A stretch of 64,000 nt of DNA from Gp6-AA40 sp035293405 (GTDB taxonomy: Bacteria > Acidobacteriota > Vicinamibacteria > Vicinamibacterales > UBA2999). Below are positions 39,908-48,081 of the stretch, in pieces. The stretch covers positions 7,966-71,965 of the forward strand of contig DATDOE010000085.1 of the NCBI GenBank assembly GCA_035293405.1, given 5' to 3'. Below the pieces are notes generated by a model, which was not told where the DNA came from, made no database searches, and saw only the letters and a program-made list of their open reading frames with translations. The stretch's first letter is position 1. The number at the start of each line of letters is the position of its first letter. The translations under genes were made by a program, and so were the position numbers.

Positions 39908-39941
39908 GCGCCCCGCGTCCCACGAACACGGAACGGGGCGC
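39908..39941 (-). terminator. Hairpin downstream of the PII gene
   Basis: GCGCCCCG and CGGGGCGC form an 8-bp perfect stem around an 18-base loop, 20 bp after the PII stop codon. It could end the glnD-PII transcript before the regulator gene. There is no U-tract, so the call is tentative. The other 200 bases of this spacer show no gene. Confidence 0.5.
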
Positions 39942-39961
39942 CGTCCCTCCGCTTCCCGCCG

Positions 39962-40291
39962 CTACGATTCCTTCTCGCCGGTCCGGATGCGATAACTCTC
40001 CAAAACGGGCAGCACGAACACGCGGCCGTCGCCGATCTCCCCCGTGCGCGCCGCCTGCACCACCGCCTTGACGACGTCGTCGGCCATGTTGTCGGCCACG
40101 ACGACCTCGACTTCCATCTTCGGCAGCAGGCTGACGTTGTATTCCTTGCCGCGGTAGATGGCCGTGTGCCCCTTCTGCTTACCGTGGCCGCGAACCTCGG
40201 TCACCGTCATGCCGGCAATGTTCAGCTTGGCGAGCGCGTCCTTCACTTCGTCGACTTTGTTTGGACGAATGATGCACTTGATCAACTTCAT
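39962..40291 (-). CDS. glnB: Nitrogen regulatory protein P-II
   Basis: The 109-residue trimeric signal protein reads nitrogen and energy state through 2-oxoglutarate and ATP/ADP. The T-loop uridylylation site Tyr51 is intact in YRGKEYNVSLLPK. The B- and C-loop signatures are present (EVRGHGKQKGHT and TGEIGDGRVFVLP). Its ATG overlaps the glnD stop by 4 bases, so the sensor and its modifying enzyme are made together. glnK is an alternative name; no ammonium transporter gene (amtB) is adjacent, which favours glnB. Confidence 0.93.
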   Translation of the reverse strand: MKLIKCIIRPNKVDEVKDALAKLNIAGMTVTEVRGHGKQKGHTAIYRGKEYNVSLLPKMEVEVVVADNMADDVVKAVVQAARTGEIGDGRVFVLPVLESYRIRTGEKES

Positions 40292-42843
40292 AGCAGACCC
40301 TCCAATGTGCGAAGGAGGTCGGAGGTCAGCGCCTGCTGCTCCGCCTCGGTAAGCTTCGACCCACCCTTGGTGATGTGAAAGACGTCGATGGCCTTCTCGC
40401 CCTCGGTGGCTATGAGGACGAGGTCGACGTCACACCCGTGACGAGAGATGACGCGGCTGATCCGGTAGAGCAGGCCCAAGCCGTTGTTCGCGACGATGTC
40501 GATGATCGTGTACCGGCCGGAGGCTTCGTTGTCGGCACGGAGGACCGGCGCGAACCGGGACGTGCCCTTCGACTGCAACACGCCTTGCTCCCGGCCCCGA
40601 AGCAGCGCCGTCACATCGGCGCGGCCGGACACGACGTCCTCCAGCACGTGCAGCACCTGGTCGTGGGCATCCGGGTTGAGCTCGAGGAACCGCTCATCGT
40701 CGATGAACTGAAAGATATCGAGGACGAGCCCATTGGGATTGGTCAGCGCATGACCGCGAATGATGTTCATGCCGAAGGACGAGAGCACGCCGCAGATATT
40801 CGAGAACAGAAACGGCTTGTCGAGCGTCGCCACGGCGAGGGTCCAGACGCCGTCGTTCCGCTCGAGCGACAGGTGCACTTCATCGGGGTGGATGTTGCGC
40901 GCCAGCCGGACGTGCCGGTAGATCGCGTCTGGCGCGAACAACTGCAGGTACCGCTGGGGAAAGCCTTCGAGGAACCGGGTGATCTCGGCGGTCGACAAAT
41001 CGTCCGGCCGCTGTTTCAGGAGCTCGTCGAGGCCGGCTTGATTGCGCTCGATCAGCTCGTCGCCGTAACGCTGGGTGAGGTGGTTGTAGGTGTCGACGTA
41101 CAGGCGCCAGAGCAGCTCCTCCTTCCACGGTGTGAGCGTTTCAGGGCTGACGGCCTCGACGTCGACCAGGGTCATCAGGCAGAGCAGTTTCAGCCGCTCC
41201 TCCGTGCCGATGAAGGCGGCGAAGTTCTTGACGATCTCCGGATCCTCGGTGTCGCGGCGGAAGGCGATCAGCGACATCCGCAGGTGGTGCCGGATCAGAA
41301 ACAGGACTGTCTCTCGCGCCTCCCCCACCAGCTTCAGCCGCTCGACGACATCCTTGGCCATGCGCACGCTTTCGAGCGCATGGTCATCGTCGCGCCATTT
41401 GCCGACATCGTGAAGCAGCAGCGCCAGCACCAGCAGCTCCGGCTCGCTCACCGACGCGAGCACGTTGCGAAACCGCAGCCGATACGGCACGTCGGTGTGC
41501 GCTATGCGCTCCAGGTTCCGGATGGTCAGCAGCGTGTGCTCGTCGACGGTGTACTTATGGTAGAAGTCGCGCACCACTCGCCAGGAAATCGCCTGGAACT
41601 CCGGAAACACACGGCCGAGCAGTCCGCAGTCGTGCATCTCTGAGAGACGCGCGTAGAGTCCCTGTCTCGGCGTGAGCAGCGCGACGAGCGCCGCCTTGTC
41701 CCTGGCATCCGGAAAGAAGTCCTCGGCGCGATACCGGTCGACGTGCTGCTGCACGCAGGACAGCGTTTCCTCCGCGACCTCGGTGCCTTTGTCGATGGCC
41801 GCCTGAAAGGCACCAATCCAGGACGCGGGATTCCGCGCCGCCTGAATCGGATCGAGAAACCGGATGCCGTCCCGAGACCACCCGAGGTTGGGACCGACTG
41901 GGACCGGCGCGGTCCGGCGCGCCCATTCGAGCGACCGGCTGACGATCCGCGCGTGGCGGAAGTAGTCGCTCATCAGCCGCTCGACGCGCTGACGCGGCTC
42001 GGCCCCGGGGTATCCGAGCAGATCGGCCGTGCGCTCCTGCATGTCGTGACTGAGGACGTTCTGATTGCGTCCGGCATCCAGATGGAGCGTTGACCGCACG
42101 CGCAGCAGAAAATCTTCCGCCTGATCGAAGCGCGCCGGATCCGCGGGGCCGCGGCGCAGCAGCAGCGGATCGGTCAGCATCGCAATCGTCCGCGTCGCGG
42201 TCAGATCGCGCAGCGCCCCGGGCGCCTCTTTGACGTCGGGCTCGAGTTGATAGAGCGTGTCGTTGAAGGCGGCGTGCCGCTGGCCAACGAGCTCCAGCAA
42301 CGACTTGAGAATGTATTCGTGCGTCGCAGCGATGTGAAACAACGCACCGAAGCGATCGAACAGCTGGCGTGCGCCGGCAACCGGGCGCGCGTCGAGCAGG
42401 GCCAGGAGAAACTCCGGATTGTCCGTTTCCATCCGGTTGAAGTCATCGATCTCGCGCACCTGATGACCGACGACGATCCCGAGATCCCAGAGTGGATGGA
42501 GAAACGCGCGAAGGAACTGTTCTTCGTCTGGACCGATGTGGCCGCCGAACAGCACGAGGAGATCGATGTCCGACTGCAGACACAGATGGCGCCGGCCGTA
42601 GCCGCCGAGGGCGAGCACCGCCACCCGGCTCTCTGGTGCGCCGATGTCCGCGAACAGCTGCCGCAGCATCGCATCGACGCGATCGGAGTAGCGCTCGAGG
42701 GCCGCTCGGCCGCCGGCTCCGCGCAGCGCCTCGGCCTCGAGCTCCGCTCTGGCCGCATCAAACGCCGCCACCAGGGTGGAAGCGCCGGGGCCTGGCTGTG
42801 TCAATGACATGCCGTGATCGTCTCCGATAGCCGCCTCAAGCAT
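40288..42843 (-). CDS. glnD: [Protein-PII] uridylyltransferase/uridylyl-removing enzyme
   Basis: The 851-residue bifunctional enzyme adds UMP to PII under nitrogen limitation and removes it in excess. The nucleotidyltransferase motif LALGGYGRRHLCLQSDIDLL (about 78-96) has both catalytic aspartates (Asp92 and Asp94). The HD domain (LLLHDVGKWRDDDHALES, about 475-493) removes the group. Two C-terminal ACT domains (about 680-851) sense glutamine. It is coupled to the PII gene by a 4-base overlap. A later ATG (42810) preceded by GGAG is an alternative start. Confidence 0.95.
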   Translation of the reverse strand: MLEAAIGDDHGMSLTQPGPGASTLVAAFDAARAELEAEALRGAGGRAALERYSDRVDAMLRQLFADIGAPESRVAVLALGGYGRRHLCLQSDIDLLVLFGGHIGPDEEQFLRAFLHPLWDLGIVVGHQVREIDDFNRMETDNPEFLLALLDARPVAGARQLFDRFGALFHIAATHEYILKSLLELVGQRHAAFNDTLYQLEPDVKEAPGALRDLTATRTIAMLTDPLLLRRGPADPARFDQAEDFLLRVRSTLHLDAGRNQNVLSHDMQERTADLLGYPGAEPRQRVERLMSDYFRHARIVSRSLEWARRTAPVPVGPNLGWSRDGIRFLDPIQAARNPASWIGAFQAAIDKGTEVAEETLSCVQQHVDRYRAEDFFPDARDKAALVALLTPRQGLYARLSEMHDCGLLGRVFPEFQAISWRVVRDFYHKYTVDEHTLLTIRNLERIAHTDVPYRLRFRNVLASVSEPELLVLALLLHDVGKWRDDDHALESVRMAKDVVERLKLVGEARETVLFLIRHHLRMSLIAFRRDTEDPEIVKNFAAFIGTEERLKLLCLMTLVDVEAVSPETLTPWKEELLWRLYVDTYNHLTQRYGDELIERNQAGLDELLKQRPDDLSTAEITRFLEGFPQRYLQLFAPDAIYRHVRLARNIHPDEVHLSLERNDGVWTLAVATLDKPFLFSNICGVLSSFGMNIIRGHALTNPNGLVLDIFQFIDDERFLELNPDAHDQVLHVLEDVVSGRADVTALLRGREQGVLQSKGTSRFAPVLRADNEASGRYTIIDIVANNGLGLLYRISRVISRHGCDVDLVLIATEGEKAIDVFHITKGGSKLTEAEQQALTSDLLRTLEGLL

Positions 42844-42914
42844 ACATAGAAGCCAACGCGCGGTGTCACCAGGGTACGAGCGCCTCGCGCGTTCGGCCGC
42901 AGTGCAGCGGGAGG

Positions 42915-43793
42915 CTAGTAGCTGAGACCGATCCCGATGGAGCCGATCAATTTCCCGTTCGAGCCCTCGCCCAAGACGTCTGCGTTGCGGTCGCCGAGCC
43001 GCAAGTACTCGGCGCCACCGTGAATGTTCCAGCTGCCGAACTTCGTCGGCCGGCTGGAGAACGGGATCGTGAGCACGCCTGCGACGCTGAAGAAACCGAA
43101 GCGATCGTCGCCGCCGTTCACGGTCTCGTAATAGTCACCGAGGCTGAGCCCGAGCCGGACCGGGACGTTCACCATGGCCCGCGACAGCGGAAACCCGGGG
43201 GCGGCGCCGAGCTCGAGGTAGGTGCCTTCTTCGGCACTGCCGTCGGCCTGTCCATCCAGCTCCCGGGCGATCAGCACGTACGGTTTGGTCGCCGCACGCC
43301 CGAGCGCGCCGCTGTCATCGAGCGCAAACTTGAACGACAGTTCCTTGACCGCGTTGAACGACCCGTTCGGGCTCGTGTACGCGGTGTAGGTCACGCCGAA
43401 GCTTGTTCCCGCTCCGAAGCCCAGTCCCAACGTCGCGTAGAAATCGGACTCGTACCAGACCTTCCCGGGGCCGTCGAGGCCACCGAGACCGGTATGCAGA
43501 CTGTTCCACATCCCGACGTTGACGCCGACGCTCTTGAGTGCACCGTCGCCAGCGTGCAACGCGATTCCCAGATCTCCGTAAGGCCACGTGATGACACCGG
43601 TGTCATCCTGCGGGATCCCGCGGAAGAAGTAGGCGTTCACGACGTCGATCCCGCTGGTGATGGAGAGGTTCCCAGGATTCGGGTCCGCCGAACCCTGGGC
43701 CCACGTCACCGACGTACTCAGACACACCAGAGAAGCCGCCGCGATCATCCGACCGGTGCCGCGCGCTGCAACCATCCATCCGATCAGCTGCAT
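42915..43793 (-). CDS. Outer-membrane beta-barrel-like protein, paralogue 1
   Basis: The 292-residue protein has a signal peptide (about 33 residues, ending near VTWAQG) and a beta-rich body of alternating strands (GIDVVNAYFFRGIPQD; VWYESDFYATLGLGFG; YLELGAAPGF) with a C-terminal aromatic residue (IGIGLSY), as in outer-membrane barrels. It resembles TorF/porin-like proteins in layout; I do not recognise a characterised family. ATG at 43793 follows GAGGG by 9 bases, which decides it over the upstream TTG. It shares long blocks with the next gene and is its paralogue. Confidence 0.75.
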   Translation of the reverse strand: MQLIGWMVAARGTGRMIAAASLVCLSTSVTWAQGSADPNPGNLSITSGIDVVNAYFFRGIPQDDTGVITWPYGDLGIALHAGDGALKSVGVNVGMWNSLHTGLGGLDGPGKVWYESDFYATLGLGFGAGTSFGVTYTAYTSPNGSFNAVKELSFKFALDDSGALGRAATKPYVLIARELDGQADGSAEEGTYLELGAAPGFPLSRAMVNVPVRLGLSLGDYYETVNGGDDRFGFFSVAGVLTIPFSSRPTKFGSWNIHGGAEYLRLGDRNADVLGEGSNGKLIGSIGIGLSY

Positions 43794-43822
43794 CCGCAAC
43801 AACCCTCTGAGGCCTAACTCTT

Positions 43823-44722
43823 CTAGTACGAGAACCCGAACCCGACCCAGCCGATCACCTGGCTACTCTCTCCACCATTGAAGGCCTCCGTTGTGGTGCC
43901 GAGTGCCTGATATTCTACGCCGCCGTGAATGTTCCAGGCACCAAAGCTCGTCGTCCCGCCAAGCGGTATCGTCACGACGCCCGCCACACTGGTGTAGCCG
44001 TACTTGTTGTCCTCACCCGCCAGCTCGTAGTAATCACCGAGACTGAGGCCCACCTTGATTGGGAAGGCGATGCTGGCCTTCGAGCCCGCGTAGCTCGGAG
44101 CGATGCCGAGTTCCATATAGGTCCCCGCGCTCGTGCCGCCGTCGGCTTGCCCTGTGCCGACTCCGGCGATGGGGTCGTAGCTGGTATCGAACTCCTGCGC
44201 GATGATCACATAGGGCTTGACGGCAGCCTTCCCCAGGTACCCGCTGTCGTCCACGGCCAGCTTGAACATGATCTCCTTGACAGTGCTGAAGCCGTTGTTC
44301 GGACTCGTGTACGCGGTATACGTCGTGGTGAACGACGTACCGCCGCCGAAGCCGAAACCGAGCGCCGCGTAGAAGTCGGATTCGTACCACAGCTTCCCGC
44401 TCGCCGAGTCCTGGCCGGTGTCGCCGGTGTGCAGACTGTTCCACGTGCCAAAGTTGATCCCGACGCTCTTGAGCCCTCCCATCCCTGAGTAAGCGGCAAG
44501 ACCCAAATCCACCGCGGGCCACATCGCGACGCCCGTGGAATTCTGGCGGATGCCGCGGAACATATATTGATTCAAGACATCGAAGGAACCCGTCAGCGTC
44601 AGCGCTCCCGGGTTGGGATCCGGTGGATCCTGCGCCAGCGCGGGCGTGCTTGCGAGAGCCACCATGCACGTCGCCGCCATTGCGGCGAGTGCGCTTCGTC
44701 GAACTCCAGACATCGAGAACAT
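43823..44722 (-). CDS. Outer-membrane beta-barrel-like protein, paralogue 2
   Basis: The 299-residue paralogue has a signal peptide (MFSMSGVRRSALAAMAATCM onward, ending near ALAQ). The same blocks occur as in the neighbour (FDVLNQYMFRGIRQNSTGV; LKSVGINFGTWNSLHTG; KLWYESDFYAALGFGFGGGTSF; TAYTSPNNGFSTVKEIMFKLAVDDSGYLG) and it also ends in an aromatic residue (GFGFSY). GGAGG lies 5 bases before the ATG at 44722 and fixes the start; the longer frame is not used. It is 29 bp upstream of paralogue 1 and probably heads the operon. Confidence 0.78.
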   Translation of the reverse strand: MFSMSGVRRSALAAMAATCMVALASTPALAQDPPDPNPGALTLTGSFDVLNQYMFRGIRQNSTGVAMWPAVDLGLAAYSGMGGLKSVGINFGTWNSLHTGDTGQDSASGKLWYESDFYAALGFGFGGGTSFTTTYTAYTSPNNGFSTVKEIMFKLAVDDSGYLGKAAVKPYVIIAQEFDTSYDPIAGVGTGQADGGTSAGTYMELGIAPSYAGSKASIAFPIKVGLSLGDYYELAGEDNKYGYTSVAGVVTIPLGGTTSFGAWNIHGGVEYQALGTTTEAFNGGESSQVIGWVGFGFSY

Positions 44723-44791
44723 CCGTGCCTCCGATAAGACCTTCAGGGTTGAGAGCAGCGGCGCACGCCACCGCGTTCCACCCGTGCGCTG

Positions 44792-44807
44792 AGCAAGATG
44801 GACGCCA
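44792..44807 (-). promoter_or_regulatory. Candidate sigma54 promoter for the porin pair
   Basis: On the minus strand TGGCGTCCATCTTGCT keeps the GG and GC doublets at the -24/-12 distance and the TTGCT half; the A of the -24 box is G. Transcription would start near 44781, about 60 nt before the porin ATG. The location near glnB/glnD suggests nitrogen control, which is an inference. Confidence 0.5.
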
Positions 44808-44892
44808 CACGCGTCGCGACGCGCATCGCCGGGAACCGTCATCTTTCTTCCGAAAAAGCGGCGATCGCTCACGACACCGTCAATCTCGAGTG

Positions 44893-44909
44893 GGGACATA
44901 TTTGTCTGT
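44893..44909. repeat. GGGACATATTTGTCTGT repeat, copy 1
   Basis: The 13-mer GGGACATATTTGT is followed by CTGT. It recurs exactly at 45102-45114, and a similar GGGACGTATGTCTGTG lies at 33081. These resemble the conserved ends of dispersed mobile sequence remnants, but no transposase is present. Confidence 0.6.
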
Positions 44910-45101
44910 ATAAACCTAAAGGTAGACAATGATGTCGGAGTAGGCGTTGGCCGCATGGTCTGCAACCGCGGCCGAGGGGGCTGGTGATGCGGGCGTCACG
45001 GAGTCATCGGGCGACGCGCCGCTCGCGATCGGGCTGGTCCGGGGCCCGAGGACGTTGGGAACGAAGGCAGTCTCACATGATTGTCTGTCGAGACCATTAA
45101 T

Positions 45102-45114
45102 GGGACATATTTGT
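45102..45114. repeat. GGGACATATTTGT repeat, copy 2
   Basis: This is an exact second copy of the 13-mer at 44893-44905, 209 bp away in the same orientation. TTGTCTGT also recurs in both surroundings (44902-44909 and 45081-45088), so the shared sequence goes beyond the 13-mer. Confidence 0.65.
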
Positions 45115-45175
45115 AAACATTGAGCACGCCGGCCGGCTGGGCCCCGCGACCGCCGGCAGACCGCGAGACTGCGTC

Positions 45176-45204
45176 TTGCGACCCCCGGCGCCCGTGACTA
45201 TGAT
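45176..45204 (+). promoter_or_regulatory. Sigma70-type promoter of the EF-G-like gene
   Basis: TTGCGA (45176-45181) and TATGAT (45199-45204) are 17 bp apart. Transcription would start near 45211, leaving a leader of about 105 nt. AGGAGGG lies 8 bases before the ATG. Confidence 0.7.
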
Positions 45205-45237
45205 CCGTGTCCCGCCCCGCGGGGCGGGCTCACACGG
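45205..45237 (+). promoter_or_regulatory. GC-rich hairpin in the leader of the EF-G-like gene
   Basis: CCGTGT and ACACGG enclose CCCGCCCC and GGGGCGGG, forming a stem of more than 14 bp with a short bulge. It lies at the predicted transcription start. It might be an attenuator, a protein-binding site or a stability element; nothing in the sequence decides between these. Confidence 0.55.
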
Positions 45238-45315
45238 CGGGGCCCACGGGCTCAACCCGCCCGGTCGGATCACGCCGCCTCGCACGCACGGTCGCGAGGC
45301 AGGAGGGATACCCCT

Positions 45316-47406
45316 ATGAAGGTCTACGACGCCGCCAGCATCCGCAACGTGGCCATCGTCGGACACGGCGGGTGCGGCAAAACACAGCTGGTGTCGACCC
45401 TGCTCTTCGCCGCCGGCGCGGTGAACCGGATTGGCAGGGTGGATGATGGGTCGACCATCACCGATTTCGACGAAGAAGAAATCGCCCGCAAGCACACCCT
45501 CTCATCCAGCTTGGCCTACGCCGAGTGGCAGAAGACCAAAATCAACATCATCGACACACCGGGGTTCGCCAATTTTCTGAGCGACGCTCGTTCGGCGTTG
45601 CGCGTGGCCGAAGCCGCCGTGGTGGTGGTCGATGCCGTGGCCGGCGTCGAGGTGCAGACCGAAAAGCTGTGGGAGGAGGCCGCCGCGCTCGACCTCCCGC
45701 GCATCGTCGTCGTCAACAGGCTCGATCGTGAGCGTGGGAGCCTCGACCGGACACTTGAATCGCTGCGCCGCGACTGCGCCCGCGAGATCGTCCCCCTCCA
45801 GCTTCCCCTGGGTGAGGAAAAGGGCTTCATCGGCGTCGTCGACCTGGTCAAGATGAAGGCACAGACGTTCGCCGGTGATGGGAAGATGACCGAGGCTGAC
45901 ATCCCCGCCGCGCTCGTCGACGCCGCACAACACGCCCGCGAGCAGCTGATCGAGATGGTCGCCGAAGCCGACGAGCAGCTGATGGAGACCTTCTTCGCCG
46001 AAGGCACGCTGACGCAGGAGCAGCTGGTGTCGGGCCTGCGAACGGCCACCATGGCCGGCAAGATGTTTCCGCTGCTGTGCACCTCCGCGGCCCATGCCAC
46101 GGGCATGCAGCCGCTGCTCGACGCCATCGTCAACTACGCCCCGTCTCCCGCGGAGCGCGAGTTCCGCGCCAGCGGGCCCGACGATACCGAGACAACCGTG
46201 AAGGCGTCCGACACGGCGCCGTATTCCGCGTTTGTCTGGAAGACGATTGCCGACCCGTTCGCGGGCCGCATCACGATGCTGAGAGTCGTGTCCGGCGCGC
46301 TGAAGTCGGACACCACGGTCAACAACGCGACGCGCGACGCACCGGAGCGTCTCGGCCATCTGCTGGCGCTCCAGGGCAAGACGCAGACGCACATCCCCGA
46401 GCTGAAAGCCGGCGACCTCGGTGCGGTGGCGAAGTTGAAGGACACCCACACCAACGATGTCCTGGCGGACAAGGCGATCAAGGCCCGCTTTCCACCGATC
46501 ACATTCCCCGAGCCGGTGCTCGCGTACGCGATCGAGCCGAAGAGCCGCGGCGACGAGGACAAGATCAGCAGCGCCATGCACCGCCTGGAGGAAGAGGACC
46601 CGACGATCAAATACGCACGCGATCCGCAGACCCACGAGCTGCTGCTCGCGGGCCAGGGTCAGCTCCACATCGAGGTCACGGTCGCCAAGCTGAAACGGCG
46701 GTTCGGCGTCGAGGTCATTTTGAAACCGCCCCGCATCCCCTATCGGGAAACGATCACCGCCGCCACCGAGGCGCACGGCCGGCACAAGAAGCAGACCGGC
46801 GGCCACGGGCAGTTCGGCGACTGCAAGATCAGGGTCGAGCCGCTGCCGCGGGGGAGCGACTTCCAGTTCGAGGACGACATCTTCGGCGGCTCCATCCCGC
46901 GGCAGTACGTGCCGGCCGTCGAGAAGGGCATCCAGGAGTCCCGCCTGCGGGGCTACCTCGCCGGCTACCCGATGGTCGATTTCAAGGCGACGGTGTTCGA
47001 CGGCTCCTATCACGCCGTCGACTCCAACGAGCTGTCGTTCAAGATGGCCGGCTCGCTGGCGTTCAAGGACGCGATGTCGCGCGCGAGGCCGACGATCCTC
47101 GAGCCGGTGATGAAGGTGGAGGTCTACACGCCGAGCGACTTCGCCGGAGATCTGATGGGCGATCTCAACAGCCGCCGCGGCCGCATTGCCGGCATGGATA
47201 CACGCGGGGCCATGACGGTCATCCGCGCGCAAGTACCGATGGCCGAGATGCTGACCTACGAGCAGCACCTGACCTCGGCGACCGGCGGCCGGGGCACGTA
47301 TCACATGGAGTACTCACACTACGAAGAAGTGCCTCACATGCTCCAGGCCAAGATCATCTCGGCCGCGAGACAGGAGCGAGGGCAGGCGGTGGTCGAGGAA
47401 GTCTGA
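45316..47406 (+). CDS. EF-G-like translational GTPase (FusA2 type)
   Basis: The 696-residue protein has all five EF-G domains: GTPase (1-265), beta barrel, and the ribosome-mimicking C-terminal part (GQLHIEVTVAKLKRRFGVEV; HKKQTGGHGQFGD; MGDLNSRRGRIAGMD). The G1 loop reads GHGGCGKT (16-23) in place of the canonical AHVDAGKTT, and G4 reads VNRLD in place of NKMD. These changes mark the second EF-G family rather than the housekeeping translocase. It is not in the tuf-S10 operon and converges on rplQ. It has its own promoter. Its exact role in translation is unknown. Confidence 0.9.
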   Translation: MKVYDAASIRNVAIVGHGGCGKTQLVSTLLFAAGAVNRIGRVDDGSTITDFDEEEIARKHTLSSSLAYAEWQKTKINIIDTPGFANFLSDARSALRVAEAAVVVVDAVAGVEVQTEKLWEEAAALDLPRIVVVNRLDRERGSLDRTLESLRRDCAREIVPLQLPLGEEKGFIGVVDLVKMKAQTFAGDGKMTEADIPAALVDAAQHAREQLIEMVAEADEQLMETFFAEGTLTQEQLVSGLRTATMAGKMFPLLCTSAAHATGMQPLLDAIVNYAPSPAEREFRASGPDDTETTVKASDTAPYSAFVWKTIADPFAGRITMLRVVSGALKSDTTVNNATRDAPERLGHLLALQGKTQTHIPELKAGDLGAVAKLKDTHTNDVLADKAIKARFPPITFPEPVLAYAIEPKSRGDEDKISSAMHRLEEEDPTIKYARDPQTHELLLAGQGQLHIEVTVAKLKRRFGVEVILKPPRIPYRETITAATEAHGRHKKQTGGHGQFGDCKIRVEPLPRGSDFQFEDDIFGGSIPRQYVPAVEKGIQESRLRGYLAGYPMVDFKATVFDGSYHAVDSNELSFKMAGSLAFKDAMSRARPTILEPVMKVEVYTPSDFAGDLMGDLNSRRGRIAGMDTRGAMTVIRAQVPMAEMLTYEQHLTSATGGRGTYHMEYSHYEEVPHMLQAKIISAARQERGQAVVEEV

Positions 47407-47410
47407 CCGA

Positions 47411-47486
47411 AGTTGAAAAGTGGAAAGTGGAAAGGCCGCCTGAAGGCGGCCCTACTTCACACTTCACACTTTGCACTTCACACTTC
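47411..47486. repeat. Stuttered hairpin between the EF-G-like gene and rplQ (AAGTGNAAAGT family)
   Basis: GAAAAGTGGAAAGTGG precedes a GC stem, and CACTTCACACTTTGCACTTCACACTTC follows it. The outer arms are complementary. The words match the pilS-pilC spacer at 28545. It lies between two convergent genes. Confidence 0.85.
47434..47451. terminator. GC hairpin between convergent genes
   Basis: GGCCGCCT and AGGCGGCC pair around GA. As the core of the stuttered repeat above, it could terminate transcription from both sides (EF-G-like gene and rplQ). No U-tract is present on either strand. Confidence 0.55.
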
Positions 47487-47487
47487 G

Positions 47488-48075
47488 CTAAGCGCCCCCC
47501 GCCTTCCGCGGCGTGGTGGTCTTTCTGCCTGCGCCCTTGGTCTGCCCGCCGGCCTGTGCCTTCGAGCCGCTCTCGGCTTGTCCTCCGCGAATGCGCTGCG
47601 CCGCGCGCCTGATCCGCTCGCCAACGCCCTTGGTCTTCTTCGGAGCCTCGGCTTCGTCCGGCTCCTTCTCGGTCTTGGCGGCCGGGTTGTATTCGCTGCC
47701 CACGAGCTCGATCTGGGCGACCTCCGCTGAGTCACCGCGCCGGTAGCCGACCCGCAGAATACGCGTGTAGCCCCCGGGCCGCTCCGCGAACCGCGGCGCC
47801 AGCGTCTCGAACAGCTTGCTGACAACCTCCCGGTCCACCAGCTCGGCGAGCACCATGCGCCGCGCGTGGAGCAGCCTGCCGTTGGCGTCGCCGGCGGCGA
47901 CACCGCGCCTCGCGAGCGTGATCAGGCGCTCGACGAAGGGCCGCAGCTCCTTCGCCTTCGGCATCGTCGTCTCGATCCGCTCGTGACGCAGCAGGGCGAT
48001 GGCCTGGTTCCGCAGCAGCGCAAGCCGATGCTCGGTGACACGGCCCAGCTTTCGATGTGCAACGTTATGTCTCAT
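47488..48075 (-). CDS. rplQ: 50S ribosomal protein L17 with long C-terminal tail
   Basis: The first 130 residues are a complete L17 (MRHNVAHRKLGRVTEHRLALLRNQ; GYTRILRVGYRRGDSAEVAQIELV). L17 is usually about 120-130 residues; here about 65 more follow, rich in Lys, Ala, Gly and Thr and without predicted structure. L17 sits near the peptide exit tunnel, where a basic tail could touch rRNA or partner proteins. It is the last gene of the alpha operon, 6 bp after rpoA. Confidence 0.95.
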   Translation of the reverse strand: MRHNVAHRKLGRVTEHRLALLRNQAIALLRHERIETTMPKAKELRPFVERLITLARRGVAAGDANGRLLHARRMVLAELVDREVVSKLFETLAPRFAERPGGYTRILRVGYRRGDSAEVAQIELVGSEYNPAAKTEKEPDEAEAPKKTKGVGERIRRAAQRIRGGQAESGSKAQAGGQTKGAGRKTTTPRKAGGA

Positions 48076-48081
48076 GGCTGA

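Larger units (their letters stand above)
44723..45315. other. 593-bp intergenic region between the porin pair and the EF-G-like gene
   Basis: The stretch holds a -24/-12-like element for the minus-strand porin pair (44792-44807), two exact copies of GGGACATATTTGT (44893-44905 and 45102-45114), a sigma70-type promoter for the EF-G-like gene (45176-45204) and a GC-rich hairpin in its leader. I see no gene in it; the minus-strand open frame that crosses it lacks coding character. Confidence 0.7.

Noticed and set aside
45097..45495. 132-residue minus-strand open frame across the EF-G-like promoter
   Set aside because: It runs through the promoter, leader hairpin and start codon of the plus-strand gene and has no coding signature.
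45502..47304. 600-residue minus-strand open frame antisense to the EF-G-like gene
   Set aside because: It mirrors the codons of a well-conserved GTPase and shows no family motif, signal peptide or ribosome-binding site.
45316..47406. Housekeeping EF-G (fusA)
   Set aside because: The GTPase motifs belong to the second EF-G family and the gene is not beside tuf; the canonical gene is expected in the str operon beyond the right edge.
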